Of a stretch of DNA of 64,000 bases, positions 45,152 through 53,501 are shown piece by piece. The position numbers were made by a program, and so were the translations under genes. Positions within the stretch are counted from its first letter, which is position 1; each line of letters opens with the position of its first letter. The DNA is taken from positions 588,219 through 652,218 of the forward strand of contig NZ_KI669560.1 in the NCBI RefSeq assembly GCF_000508085.1. Reading direction: 5' to 3'. Below the pieces are notes generated by a model. That model did not search any database. It worked only from the letters and a program-made list of their open reading frames with translations, and was not told where the DNA came from. The DNA comes from Sediminibacterium sp. C3 (GTDB taxonomy: Bacteria; Bacteroidota; Bacteroidia; Chitinophagales; Chitinophagaceae).

Positions 45152-46681
45152 ATGCCAATCTTTGATCTGAAACTCCCCAATGCCATTTTAAGAGCCCTTC
45201 GGCTTCCTGAAAACAATCTTAGAAGAGAACAGTTAAGGGTTTTAAAGAAGCTATTAAAAAAAGCCAGGTTTACTTCTTTCGGACAGCAGTATCGTTTTGA
45301 TGAAATTTTATTAAGCAAGCATCCCGGAAAAAAGTTTCAGGAGATTGTACCCACATTCAATTACAATAAAATTTACAATGAATGGTGGCACAAAACCATT
45401 GAAGGGCAATCGGATATTTGTTGGCCAGGCAAAATTAAATACTATGCACTCAGCAGCGGTACCAGTGAATCGGCCAGTAAATACATTCCCATTACCAATG
45501 ATTTATTGAGGGGAAATAAAATGGTGATGATAAAACAATTGCTAAGTCTGAGTAAATATGAAAATATTCCTTATGCTTCTATTGGGAAAGGTTGGCTTAC
45601 TTTGGGGGGCAGTACGGAACTGCAAAAAGGACCAGGATATTTTGCCGGAGACCTGAGTGGCATAACCGCCAAGAAAGCGCCTTTCTGGTTTCAGCCCTTT
45701 TATAAACCAGGGAAGAAAATTGCCAAACAAAAAGACTGGAATAAAAAAATTGCAGAGATTGTTGATAAAGCGCCTCAATGGGACATTGGTTTTTTAATTG
45801 GAGTTCCTGCCTGGATTCAGATGTGTGTAGAACAAATTATTGAGCGGTATAAATTGAATAATATTCACGAAATCTGGCCCAATCTGGCCTTCTTCGTACA
45901 TGGTGGTGTAAGTTTTGAGCCGTATAAAAAAGGATTCGAGAAAATGCTGGGTAAGCCCATCACTTATATAGAAACCTATCTGGCTAGTGAAGGTTTTATA
46001 GCCTATCAGGATCGCCAGCATGCCAAGGGGATGAGACTGGTAACGAACGAACATATTTTCCATGAGTTCGTTCCTTTTGATGATAAAAATTTTACTACAG
46101 ACGGAGAAATGGTTGAGAATCCGGAAGCCTTAATGTTGCATGAAGTAGAGGAAGGCAAAGATTATGCCTTGTTGATCAGCACTACTGCCGGTACCTGGCG
46201 CTATTTGATTGGAGACACAATTCGATTTGTAGATAAAGAAAGATCTGAAATTATCATCACAGGCAGAACCAAACATTTCTTAAGTCTGGTTGGAGAACAC
46301 CTGAGTGTAGACAATATGAATAAGGCCGTGCAAATGGCATCTGAAAAATTCAATATCAGCATACCTGAATTTACAGTAGCTGGTGTACCCTCTGGCAACT
46401 TCTTTGGCCATCACTGGTTTGTTGCCTGCAACGACAAAGTAGAGGAGAATGCTCTTTGCAATTTTATAGACGACTGTCTGAATGAATTAAACGACGATTA
46501 TGCAGTTGAAAGAAAAAGTGCGCTCAGGGAAATAAAATTAACAGTACTGAAGGAAGAGGCCTTTTTAAATTTCATGCTTAGTAAGGGTAAAGTTGGTGGG
46601 CAGCATAAATTCCCCAGGGTTTTAAAGGGGTCTATGTTGCAGGATTGGTATCTGTTTTTAGAAAAGAAGAACGAATGCTAA
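45152..46681 (+). CDS. GH3-like acyl-adenylate family protein
   Basis: A 509-residue protein of the GH3 auxin-responsive promoter family, a branch of the acyl-adenylate/luciferase superfamily whose plant members join amino acids to acyl acids. The ATP-binding P-loop is recognisable (YYALSSGTSESASKYIPIT), as are YLASEGFIAYQ, the segment TTAGTWRYLIGDTIRF and the hinge ITGRTKHFLSLVGEHLSVDNM. The bacterial members have no established substrate. Its last 7 bases overlap the start of the cyclophilin gene, so the two are translated together. Confidence 0.85.
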   Translation: MPIFDLKLPNAILRALRLPENNLRREQLRVLKKLLKKARFTSFGQQYRFDEILLSKHPGKKFQEIVPTFNYNKIYNEWWHKTIEGQSDICWPGKIKYYALSSGTSESASKYIPITNDLLRGNKMVMIKQLLSLSKYENIPYASIGKGWLTLGGSTELQKGPGYFAGDLSGITAKKAPFWFQPFYKPGKKIAKQKDWNKKIAEIVDKAPQWDIGFLIGVPAWIQMCVEQIIERYKLNNIHEIWPNLAFFVHGGVSFEPYKKGFEKMLGKPITYIETYLASEGFIAYQDRQHAKGMRLVTNEHIFHEFVPFDDKNFTTDGEMVENPEALMLHEVEEGKDYALLISTTAGTWRYLIGDTIRFVDKERSEIIITGRTKHFLSLVGEHLSVDNMNKAVQMASEKFNISIPEFTVAGVPSGNFFGHHWFVACNDKVEENALCNFIDDCLNELNDDYAVERKSALREIKLTVLKEEAFLNFMLSKGKVGGQHKFPRVLKGSMLQDWYLFLEKKNEC

Positions 46682-47325
46682 AAACTCTTTTTGTTACTTT
46701 TTTCTTTTTGAATCCTGTATTCTTTCAGCATTCTTTTGCACAAAAGCCAAAGACAAATCTAACGGTTAGGAAACAGGATTTTGTAGCACCGGATACGGTG
46801 AATGTTTTGTTTACAACCACTCAGGGCAATTTTATTATTCAGGCATACCGAAACTGGGCGCCGCTGGCAGCAGACCGTTTTTACACTTTGGTCAAGCAAC
46901 AGTTTTACACCAACAATTATATTTTCAGAGTAGAAAAAGACTATGTGGTTCAATTCGGTATTGCCGGACGAACCAAGGAAGACAATAAATGGGATCTGCA
47001 GCGCTTGCCGGACGAACCAGTCAGAAAAAAACACCTCAAATCAATCGTTGCTTTTGCAAGAAGTGGTAAAAATACCAGAACTACACAACTGTTTGTGAAT
47101 ATGCAGGACAATCCAAAGTTGGATACAACCATGCGGGAAGGAGTTCACGGTTATCCCCCCTTTGGAAAAGTAATCAGGGGAATGGATGTTTTGTTTAAAC
47201 TGAACGGGAAATACAGAAAGCAAATTCTACCGCTGCAGGATTCGGTTTATAAATGGGGAAACTCCTATCTGGATAAAAAATTTCCGGGCCTGGATAAAAT
47301 TATTAGCGCAACAATTATCCGCTGA
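46675..47325 (+). CDS. Exported cyclophilin-type peptidyl-prolyl isomerase
   Basis: A 216-residue protein. The ATG at 46675 opens a signal peptide (MLKTLFVTFFFLNPVFFQHSFAQ). The domain is cyclophilin-like: VLFTTTQGNFIIQAYRNWAP, RFYTLVKQQFY, FRVEKDYVVQFG (Arg and Gln of the active site), SIVAFARSGKNTRTTQLFVNM and YPPFGKVIRGMDVL. RTTQ replaces the common P-x-S-A-x-x-Q-F-F stretch, so it belongs to a diverged group. It overlaps the GH3-like gene and is likely a periplasmic foldase. Confidence 0.87.
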   Translation: MLKTLFVTFFFLNPVFFQHSFAQKPKTNLTVRKQDFVAPDTVNVLFTTTQGNFIIQAYRNWAPLAADRFYTLVKQQFYTNNYIFRVEKDYVVQFGIAGRTKEDNKWDLQRLPDEPVRKKHLKSIVAFARSGKNTRTTQLFVNMQDNPKLDTTMREGVHGYPPFGKVIRGMDVLFKLNGKYRKQILPLQDSVYKWGNSYLDKKFPGLDKIISATIIR

Positions 47326-47372
47326 AATAGCCCCAATCAGTTATTTTTGTAATTCAACTTTAATTGGTTTAG

Positions 47373-48029
47373 ATGATTGCACCATTGATGAAGGGGCTGG
47401 TTTTAGGACTGATTCTGAGTATTTCAGTAGGCCCGGTTATTTTTGCCATCATCAAACAAAGCCTTGCAAACGGTCATAAAGCGGGGTATACTTTTGTTGC
47501 AGGGGTTTCAGCAAGCGATATCAGTCTGGTACTGGTTTGTAATTTGTTTACCAGCTTTTTCACAACGGCCTTATCTCATAGCAATACCATTGCCATTGCA
47601 GGTAGTATTTTTTTAATTGGCGTAGGCATTTATACTTTTTTCTTCAAGAAGGTAATTGTTGATGAAGACAATAAAGTGGAAATAAAAAAATTCCGCAAAA
47701 GAGATCTGGCCGGAATTTTCTTGTCAGGATATTTTATGAATATGCTAAATCCTGCCGTCTTTCTTTTTTGGTTTGCGTGGACTGCGGCAATAACTGGTGA
47801 TGCTGCGGGAACTCCTAATCCAACGCAATACAAATGGATTGTATTCATTACTTGCCTTGTTTTTGTTTTACTCGCAGATATTGCCAAAGTTGCCTTAGCA
47901 GGAAAATTAAGACAACGTTTGACACCTAAGAATCTTCACTTTATCAATAAACTTTCGGGGATTATCCTGATAGGATTTGGCGTTGCCCTGATTTGGGGTG
48001 TGCTTAATTTTGGGGACAAGCTGAAATAG
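47373..48029 (+). CDS. LysE family transporter
   Basis: A 218-residue inner-membrane protein with six predicted helices. The first segment (GLVLGLILSISVGPVIFAIIKQSLANGHKAGY) carries the family's GPVxxxxxxxxxxxG signature and the last helix ends in GFGVALIWGVL. LysE proteins export amino acids or related metabolites. An exact TATTTTTG box at 47342-47349 may be its -7 element. The mtgA gene follows 14 bases later. Confidence 0.88.
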   Translation: MIAPLMKGLVLGLILSISVGPVIFAIIKQSLANGHKAGYTFVAGVSASDISLVLVCNLFTSFFTTALSHSNTIAIAGSIFLIGVGIYTFFFKKVIVDEDNKVEIKKFRKRDLAGIFLSGYFMNMLNPAVFLFWFAWTAAITGDAAGTPNPTQYKWIVFITCLVFVLLADIAKVALAGKLRQRLTPKNLHFINKLSGIILIGFGVALIWGVLNFGDKLK

Positions 48030-48043
48030 GTTGTATCTTCCTC

Positions 48044-48760
48044 TTGAAATTATTTGTTGTGATTAAAAAAATCTGGAAGAAAACAAAACGCATCCTCTGG
48101 ATACTCTTTCTGAGTTCACTTTTATATACCATTGTTTGCAGATGGGTTATGCCACCGGTTACCATGACCCAAATAGCCAATTCATTCGGATATGGACTCA
48201 AACGAGACTATGTTTCCTGGAATCAGATTAATCATTCGGTAAAGCTGGCCGCCATTGCCAGTGAAGACCAGGTATTTCCTGACCATAGTGGTTTTGACTG
48301 GGATGCCATTGAAAAAAGCATCAAACCCAAAAAGAAAAATAAAAAAACCAGAATACCATTGGGAGGTGGCGCAAGTACCATAACGCAGCAAACAGCCAAG
48401 AATGTTTTTTTATGGCAGGGAGGATCCATCACCAAGTTCATCCGAAAAGTACCAGAGTTGTATTTCACAAAATTAATTGAATGGATCTGGGGTAAGCAAA
48501 GAATTCTGGAAGTATACCTGAATGTGATAGAAATGGGTCCGGGTATTTTCGGTATCCAGGCTGCTTCCAGACATTATTTCAAAAAAGATGCGTCGCAATT
48601 AACCAGGGCCGAAGCCGCTATGATTATTGCTTCATTGCCTAATCCGAAAAAATTCTTGGTGAAACCCATAAGCCGCAGGGTTGCCTGGCGATATCCGCAA
48701 ATTCTGAAACAGATGAATAATATTGAGGGGGATGAAGATATCAAAGCCTTGCTAAGATAA
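48044..48760 (+). CDS. mtgA: Monofunctional peptidoglycan glycosyltransferase
   Basis: A 238-residue GT51 enzyme that polymerises lipid II into glycan strands. A single N-terminal anchor helix (about residues 17-33, ILWILFLSSLLYTIVC) is followed by the catalytic motifs: AIASEDQVFPDHSGFDW with the catalytic Glu, GGASTITQQTAKNVFLW, KQRILEVYLNVIEMG with the second Glu, GIFGIQAASRHYF and LTRAEAAMIIASLPNP. The start is uncertain: TTG at 48044 or GTG at 48059. There is no transpeptidase domain. It overlaps the convergent riboside kinase-like gene by 9 bases. Confidence 0.93.
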   Translation: MKLFVVIKKIWKKTKRILWILFLSSLLYTIVCRWVMPPVTMTQIANSFGYGLKRDYVSWNQINHSVKLAAIASEDQVFPDHSGFDWDAIEKSIKPKKKNKKTRIPLGGGASTITQQTAKNVFLWQGGSITKFIRKVPELYFTKLIEWIWGKQRILEVYLNVIEMGPGIFGIQAASRHYFKKDASQLTRAEAAMIIASLPNPKKFLVKPISRRVAWRYPQILKQMNNIEGDEDIKALLR

Positions 48761-49300
48761 TTGAAGGAACTGATTGGTTGCCGTAATTGCAGCGACAGTT
48801 CTTTCTGCATTTGTTCCGCTGATCAAAGCCCAGGGCACTGTTTGGTTAATTAATAAGTCTTTGTAAATAGCAAACAGTTCCTGTCGGGGTTTTTCATCAG
48901 GATATTCTCTTAGTTCATCTTTCACCCAGGGCAGATCGATATTGCAAAGTAAATAACCGTCGTATTTTCTTTTAATAATGGTATCGAGAATAAAAAAATC
49001 ACAGGTTCCGAAAACATATTCACTCCAGACCTTCATTACGTACATATCAGTGTCAACAAAAAGAAGTGAACTTTTAGTTTCCTTCTGCACTTTTTGGATG
49101 TATTCATCTTCAAGTTTCAACTGACCTTTTGCAATAGTCAATAAATCTGTCGGACCATAATTGGTTCCGTTTTGTAGCAGGTATTCTCTTGCATACTCGG
49201 GACACCATAAGGTTTGATAATGATCAGCAAGGGCTTTGCTTAATGTACTTTTACCTGTACTTTCCGGACCTATAATGACTATTTTTTTAATTTCCTGCAT
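48752..49300 (-). CDS. NadR-like nicotinamide riboside kinase (P-loop ATPase)
   Basis: A 182-residue AAA_28-type kinase corresponding to the C-terminal domain of NadR. The P-loop is IIGPESTGKSTLSKAL, followed by the conserved CPEYAREYL, FVDTDMYVMKVWSEYVFG and the lid region REYPDEKPRQELF. NadR kinase domains phosphorylate nicotinamide riboside to NMN. The gene overlaps the end of pnuC by 14 bases, which supports the function strongly: uptake and phosphorylation of the same vitamin. The adenylyltransferase and helix-turn-helix parts of full NadR are absent. Confidence 0.88.
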   Translation of the reverse strand: MQEIKKIVIIGPESTGKSTLSKALADHYQTLWCPEYAREYLLQNGTNYGPTDLLTIAKGQLKLEDEYIQKVQKETKSSLLFVDTDMYVMKVWSEYVFGTCDFFILDTIIKRKYDGYLLCNIDLPWVKDELREYPDEKPRQELFAIYKDLLINQTVPWALISGTNAERTVAAITATNQFLQLS

Positions 49301-49919
49301 GACCGGCTTTTTTCCGCCAGCTTATTAAACCGGCAATCGCTAAAATGAGTAATACTACAAACTGCACACTGGTAAAAACATATCCTTTCGTAAAGTATAA
49401 CGGAATGGAAGCAATATTTGTTGCTATCCACCAATACCAGCTCTCTACTTTTTTTCTTGCCATTAGCCACATACCTGTGTAGGCAGTTGCACTGGCAAAT
49501 GCATCTGCCCATGGGATTGCTTCCGGAGCAAAGGAAACCTGAAGTTGTTGCAATGAAAAGAACAATAAAGTATAAAACAAACCAAAAAACAGAACTTGTT
49601 CCGCCCATTCTTTGGAAGAACTGAATTGAATTTTCAGCATTTTTTCCTTTGTCTGATTATTTTTCTTCGACCACAAAATCCAGCCATAAATACTCATAAT
49701 TGTATAATATAAATTCACGCTGGCTTCCCCGTATAAATGTCCTTTTACGCTGAGGTAGATATAAATGGTAGTATTGATTAACCCAATGGGATAAACCCAG
49801 ATATTTTCTTTTCTGCTAAACCATACACTGCCTATTCCTGCAAAAACGGCAATGAATTCCAAGATACCGGTTTCTTGTATTCCGGTAACAAACGCATCAT
49901 AGACCTGAGGTATCGTCAT
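49287..49919 (-). CDS. pnuC: Nicotinamide riboside transporter
   Basis: A 210-residue inner-membrane protein with seven likely helices. The conserved W-rich motif is visible (SVWFSRKENIWVYPIGLINTTIYI), followed by YTIMSIYGWILW and WWIATNIASIPLYFTKGY. PnuC proteins allow facilitated uptake of nicotinamide riboside, with trapping by the kinase. The gene overlaps the upstream membrane-protein gene by 4 bases and the kinase gene by 14 bases, forming a tight three-gene operon. With nadA elsewhere in the window, the cell has both de novo synthesis and salvage of NAD. Confidence 0.93.
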   Translation of the reverse strand: MTIPQVYDAFVTGIQETGILEFIAVFAGIGSVWFSRKENIWVYPIGLINTTIYIYLSVKGHLYGEASVNLYYTIMSIYGWILWSKKNNQTKEKMLKIQFSSSKEWAEQVLFFGLFYTLLFFSLQQLQVSFAPEAIPWADAFASATAYTGMWLMARKKVESWYWWIATNIASIPLYFTKGYVFTSVQFVVLLILAIAGLISWRKKAGHAGN

Positions 49920-51436
49920 TTCTGTTGATTTCTGGTAAAATAAAAAATAGAACCGTCTTTAAATTGCCATTCGCTTGTTTGACGATAATGTTTACGAATA
50001 AAAGCATCATCTATCAGGTCGTCGTTTTTTCCGTAGACAAACCAAACCAGATAAATATGTGGAGTTTTAAGAAAGTCACTGATTTCAGAAGGAATATCTT
50101 TATGGGGTAAAGGATTAGCTTTTATATCAGCCAGAAAAAATACGGCATCATTGGTATTGGAATAAATAGGTGCCTGGTATTGCTGATGATGACTTTTCAT
50201 GAACTTTAGTAGCGGAGAACTTTTCCAGTGCATATCTGTGTAGCCGGGGATACCAGCATAACCAATGCCTTCCCAATTAAAAGCATGAGTCTGATAATGA
50301 TAATGGGCGCCTGCGGTATATCCACTTAAAAACAATGCTATAACCAGCCATTTTTTATACTGCCTGGTTTTAATTATCCAGGTATAAAAAAACCAGGCAA
50401 TTAAAATAATGATTGGAATATAAAGAGGAATTAATAACCGGCTGCTCAGGGTTTCGAAACGGGAAACACTTGCAATAAAAAGCATGAACCCTCCATACAC
50501 GAGTGTGAATAGGCTGATGATGGTAACCGGACTATTGTAAAACTGCTGCTGTATAAATCGGAATCCCAAAAAAGTAATAATCAGTAACAGCAAAAGGGTT
50601 CCGAAGATTATTAAAAGACTTTGATTTTCAGCATTGCCTAACGGGAACCAATATCCCAGCACATTTAAAAAATCTGCCAGGTTAGAAGTGAATGATTTAA
50701 GAGATGTCTGACGTACCCCGGCAATGGTATCGGTTACCCAATAGTTTCTTAAGGTATTCAATAAGGGTAAGATGGCTCCTGTTATTCCAAAAACAAGGAC
50801 ATGTTTTAATTTCAATTGCCAGTTGAATCTTGTATTAAATAGGATTAAAATGCCTCCTGTAATGATCCAGGTAACTCCCACGTAGCGAACCATGCAGGTG
50901 AAACTAACTATAAGAGCAGCCCATAGCAGCCAGGAAATTGAATGGGATTTCAGGTATCGCAAAAAGGCCATCACAAAAAACAATCCCAAAACCAGAAATA
51001 CTGTTTCGGACCATAACATGGAATACACTTCCAGCATGCCCGGGTTGCTTAGAATAAAAACCAATATCAAAAGCCTGAAGATCCCTGATTGTATTCCGGT
51101 TTCAATCAATAAAAAACTAACAGTATAAAGAACCAATGCCAGCAGGAATGCATTTAAACAAGGGGCTAACAATAACAGGTTTGCGCCTGATACCCATTTG
51201 ATAACACCTAATAAAAAGGGGTAGCCCAATGGAAAATTCACCAGCGGGAGATTGTTGTAATCTGAAAAACGAAATGAATCGGCAAAATGATCAGCCGTAC
51301 TTAAATAAGCTACCGAGTCCGGTGAAATACCTATCCCCCCTTTTGAAGTATAAAAAGCAATCCAGATACAGCCCAAAGCAGACGCCAACAATGCATCCCA
51401 ATGACGGAACAATAAATGTTGTATGATTTGCTTCAT
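49916..51436 (-). CDS. Multi-spanning membrane protein, GT-C glycosyltransferase-like
   Basis: A 506-residue protein with about eleven membrane helices. I used the ATG at 51436; a TTG at 51445 would add three residues. The first loop (KGGIGISPDSVAYLSTADHF) and the following YPFLLGVIKW resemble the acidic first loop of GT-C mannosyltransferase/ArnT-type proteins. A soluble C-terminal domain of about 110 residues (from GYTDMHWKSSP) ends the chain. These enzymes move sugars from polyprenyl phosphates to envelope molecules. Its 4-base overlap with pnuC suggests co-transcription, but the functional link is unclear. Confidence 0.7.
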   Translation of the reverse strand: MKQIIQHLLFRHWDALLASALGCIWIAFYTSKGGIGISPDSVAYLSTADHFADSFRFSDYNNLPLVNFPLGYPFLLGVIKWVSGANLLLLAPCLNAFLLALVLYTVSFLLIETGIQSGIFRLLILVFILSNPGMLEVYSMLWSETVFLVLGLFFVMAFLRYLKSHSISWLLWAALIVSFTCMVRYVGVTWIITGGILILFNTRFNWQLKLKHVLVFGITGAILPLLNTLRNYWVTDTIAGVRQTSLKSFTSNLADFLNVLGYWFPLGNAENQSLLIIFGTLLLLLIITFLGFRFIQQQFYNSPVTIISLFTLVYGGFMLFIASVSRFETLSSRLLIPLYIPIIILIAWFFYTWIIKTRQYKKWLVIALFLSGYTAGAHYHYQTHAFNWEGIGYAGIPGYTDMHWKSSPLLKFMKSHHQQYQAPIYSNTNDAVFFLADIKANPLPHKDIPSEISDFLKTPHIYLVWFVYGKNDDLIDDAFIRKHYRQTSEWQFKDGSIFYFTRNQQK

Positions 51437-51464
51437 GTAATGCAAGATAATGCACTACCGAGGT

Positions 51465-52064
51465 TTATTCTGCTTCAGCCACTACTTCTTTCACTTCAGG
51501 AATCATTCTCTTCATCATGCCTTCAATTCCCGCTTTAAGGGTAATCATGGAAGAGGGGCAACCGGAGCAAGAACCCTGCAACATCAGGTTTACAACTCCG
51601 TCGTTATAACTTTTAAACTGAATGGCGCCGCCATCCATTTCAACTGCAGGCTTTACATAGTTTTCCAGTAATTCCTTCACTCTCTTCACAATATCATCAT
51701 CGTCTGCACTTACGGTATTGCTTGCTTCCTGTTTTACCTTAGCAACTTCTTCTTCATTAACTACCACTCCACCGTTTTCAAGGTATTGTTTTAAAAATTC
51801 CTTAATGGTAGGAATCACATCCTGCCAGTCTTCTGTATCGGCGGTCTTGGTAAGGGTAATAAAATTACTTGCTATGAAAACGCTCTTGATAAAAGGGAAA
51901 CTAAACAATTCCTTTGCCAGCGGCGAGGGTGCCGATAGGGTTTCATCTGCAAAATCAATGCTTTTTCCAGGATATAAAAGCTTGTTGGCTACAAACTTCA
52001 TTGTCTCTGGATTTGGAGTCATTTCTGTATAAATGCTGATGACAGGGTTGCCAGTCGTTATCAT
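51465..52064 (-). CDS. NifU/Nfu-type iron-sulfur cluster scaffold protein
   Basis: A 199-residue cytosolic protein. An N-terminal Nfu domain (about residues 8-95, ISIYTEMTPNPETMKFVAN) is followed by an acidic linker (VSADDDD) and the C-terminal NifU domain (about 120-195) with ENYVKPAVEMDGGAIQF and the cluster-binding CSGCPSSMITLK. This two-domain layout is that of the Nfu carriers in mitochondria and Bacteroidota. It delivers clusters to client enzymes; NadA, encoded in this window, is a plausible client. A TAAATTTG box lies 30 bases upstream of the ATG. Confidence 0.92.
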   Translation of the reverse strand: MITTGNPVISIYTEMTPNPETMKFVANKLLYPGKSIDFADETLSAPSPLAKELFSFPFIKSVFIASNFITLTKTADTEDWQDVIPTIKEFLKQYLENGGVVVNEEEVAKVKQEASNTVSADDDDIVKRVKELLENYVKPAVEMDGGAIQFKSYNDGVVNLMLQGSCSGCPSSMITLKAGIEGMMKRMIPEVKEVVAEAE

Positions 52065-52094
52065 GGTATGCGTTTTTTAAATGTGAATCAGGTA

Positions 52095-52102
52095 CAAATT
52101 TA
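52095..52102 (-). promoter_or_regulatory. Possible -7 element of the Nfu gene promoter
   Basis: TAAATTTG on the minus strand is an exact TAnnTTTG match, 30 bases before the ATG at 52064. A TTG lies 25 bases further upstream, slightly longer than usual. Confidence 0.4.
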
Positions 52103-52257
52103 AAACAAAAGGATGGGAGGGAAAGTTCAAAGCACCTAGTTTAACGGTTTGTCCGTCTTATTTTTCGGATATCGTAAGTAAAGCCAATAAACCGGCAAAT
52201 TTTACGTTATCAGTAATGCATTTCGCCTTTTTTGAAGAGCAGCTAATGAAATAACCC

Positions 52258-53487
52258 ATGCGAAACCTAGTCTTTTTATGTATCTGGATGGTGTTTTCAA
52301 GCCAATTAAAGGCTCAGACCGATCCTTTTTTGCTTGGAATGACCCTGGGCGGGGGTGAAATCAATGAAAATCAATTGCCCGGCCAGCTGAATGAACATTA
52401 CCAATATCCAACAGAGGAAGAAGTTGACTATTATTATCAAAAGGGATTCAGGTTAATCACCATTCCATTTAGATGGGAGCGGGTACAAAAAAATCTGGGT
52501 GGGGATCTGGATTATGGTGAAATCGGGGAAATCCGTAAAGTGGTAACCTGGGCTTCGAATCGGAATATGCAGGTAATTCTTTCCATGTACAACAGCGGCA
52601 GGTACCGAAAGTATGGAGTGGATTATATTGTAGGGTCTTATTCGGTAAGCAGACAGGATTTTGCAGATTGCTGGAATAAAATTGCCAATGCTTTTGCAGG
52701 ATACCCCAATATTTATGGCTACAACTTAATGTCTGAGCCACATGATATGCAGGCTTTTGACTGGCAGACTACTGCACAGTGGGCCATTAGTTCCATACGA
52801 CAGGCAGATCGCAGAAGCCGTATTATTATTTCCGGAAATAACTATGCAGCTGCGGAAAGCTGGCCCGATTATTCGGATGCCTTAAAATACCTGAATGATC
52901 CTCAGGACAAGTTGGTGTACAATGCACATTGTTATTTCGACAACGACTTCACCGGCAAGTATTTGTTTTCCTACGACCAGAATCAGGCCTGGGATTCAAC
53001 AGGTATACAAAGGGCAATGCCATTTGTACAGTGGTTGAAGCAACACAATAAAAGAGGAATGATTGGCCAGTTTGGGGTACCGGATACGGATGCACGCTGG
53101 TTAAATATCATGGATAAATTCCTTCAATATTTGAAGTCTGAAAATGTAACTGCCCAGTATAGTTCCTCTGGAAAAAAACTTTCGGGCAATCCGGTTAGTA
53201 CCTATCCACTGGCCAGTGTTGAACGACCACAAATAAAAACCCTGCAGTCTTTTCTGGATGCTTCCGGATTTTCCAATAAACCCTGGGTTGAAAAAACAGA
53301 AACAGTTTCCAATGCAGATCTGAATAAAAAACAAGAAGTAGAAACGCCACCTGAGCCACCCTCTTCCTTTTTGTTTTTACCGGGAACGGTTTTACTTCCA
53401 CAGCCTAACGGGGGTTTGTACAAACCAACCATTAAATCGAATATCAGAGAGAAATCAGTGCGAACAGCGAAATACCGTAACCCCTAG
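52258..53487 (+). CDS. Exported GH5-like protein without the catalytic nucleophile
   Basis: A 409-residue protein with a signal peptide (about residues 1-20, ending LKAQ). The TIM barrel matches GH5 cellulases: LGMTLGGGEINE, GFRLITIPFRWERVQ, the general acid Glu160 in NLMSEPHDM and VYNAHCYFDND. Two key positions are changed. The Asn before the acid is Ser, and the nucleophile, normally Glu in GEFG, is Gln271 in MIGQFGVPDTDARW. The late barrel Trp also seems absent (AQYSSSGKK). A Pro-rich tail of about 80 residues follows. Hydrolysis by the normal GH5 mechanism is not expected. It could be a carbohydrate-binding protein; this is inference. Confidence 0.8.
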   Translation: MRNLVFLCIWMVFSSQLKAQTDPFLLGMTLGGGEINENQLPGQLNEHYQYPTEEEVDYYYQKGFRLITIPFRWERVQKNLGGDLDYGEIGEIRKVVTWASNRNMQVILSMYNSGRYRKYGVDYIVGSYSVSRQDFADCWNKIANAFAGYPNIYGYNLMSEPHDMQAFDWQTTAQWAISSIRQADRRSRIIISGNNYAAAESWPDYSDALKYLNDPQDKLVYNAHCYFDNDFTGKYLFSYDQNQAWDSTGIQRAMPFVQWLKQHNKRGMIGQFGVPDTDARWLNIMDKFLQYLKSENVTAQYSSSGKKLSGNPVSTYPLASVERPQIKTLQSFLDASGFSNKPWVEKTETVSNADLNKKQEVETPPEPPSSFLFLPGTVLLPQPNGGLYKPTIKSNIREKSVRTAKYRNP

Positions 53488-53501
53488 TTTATTTTATATG
53501 C

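Noticed and set aside
49279..49608. A second minus-strand frame of 109 codons overlapping pnuC
   Set aside because: It is a shifted reading of pnuC; the pnuC frame matches the family along its whole length.
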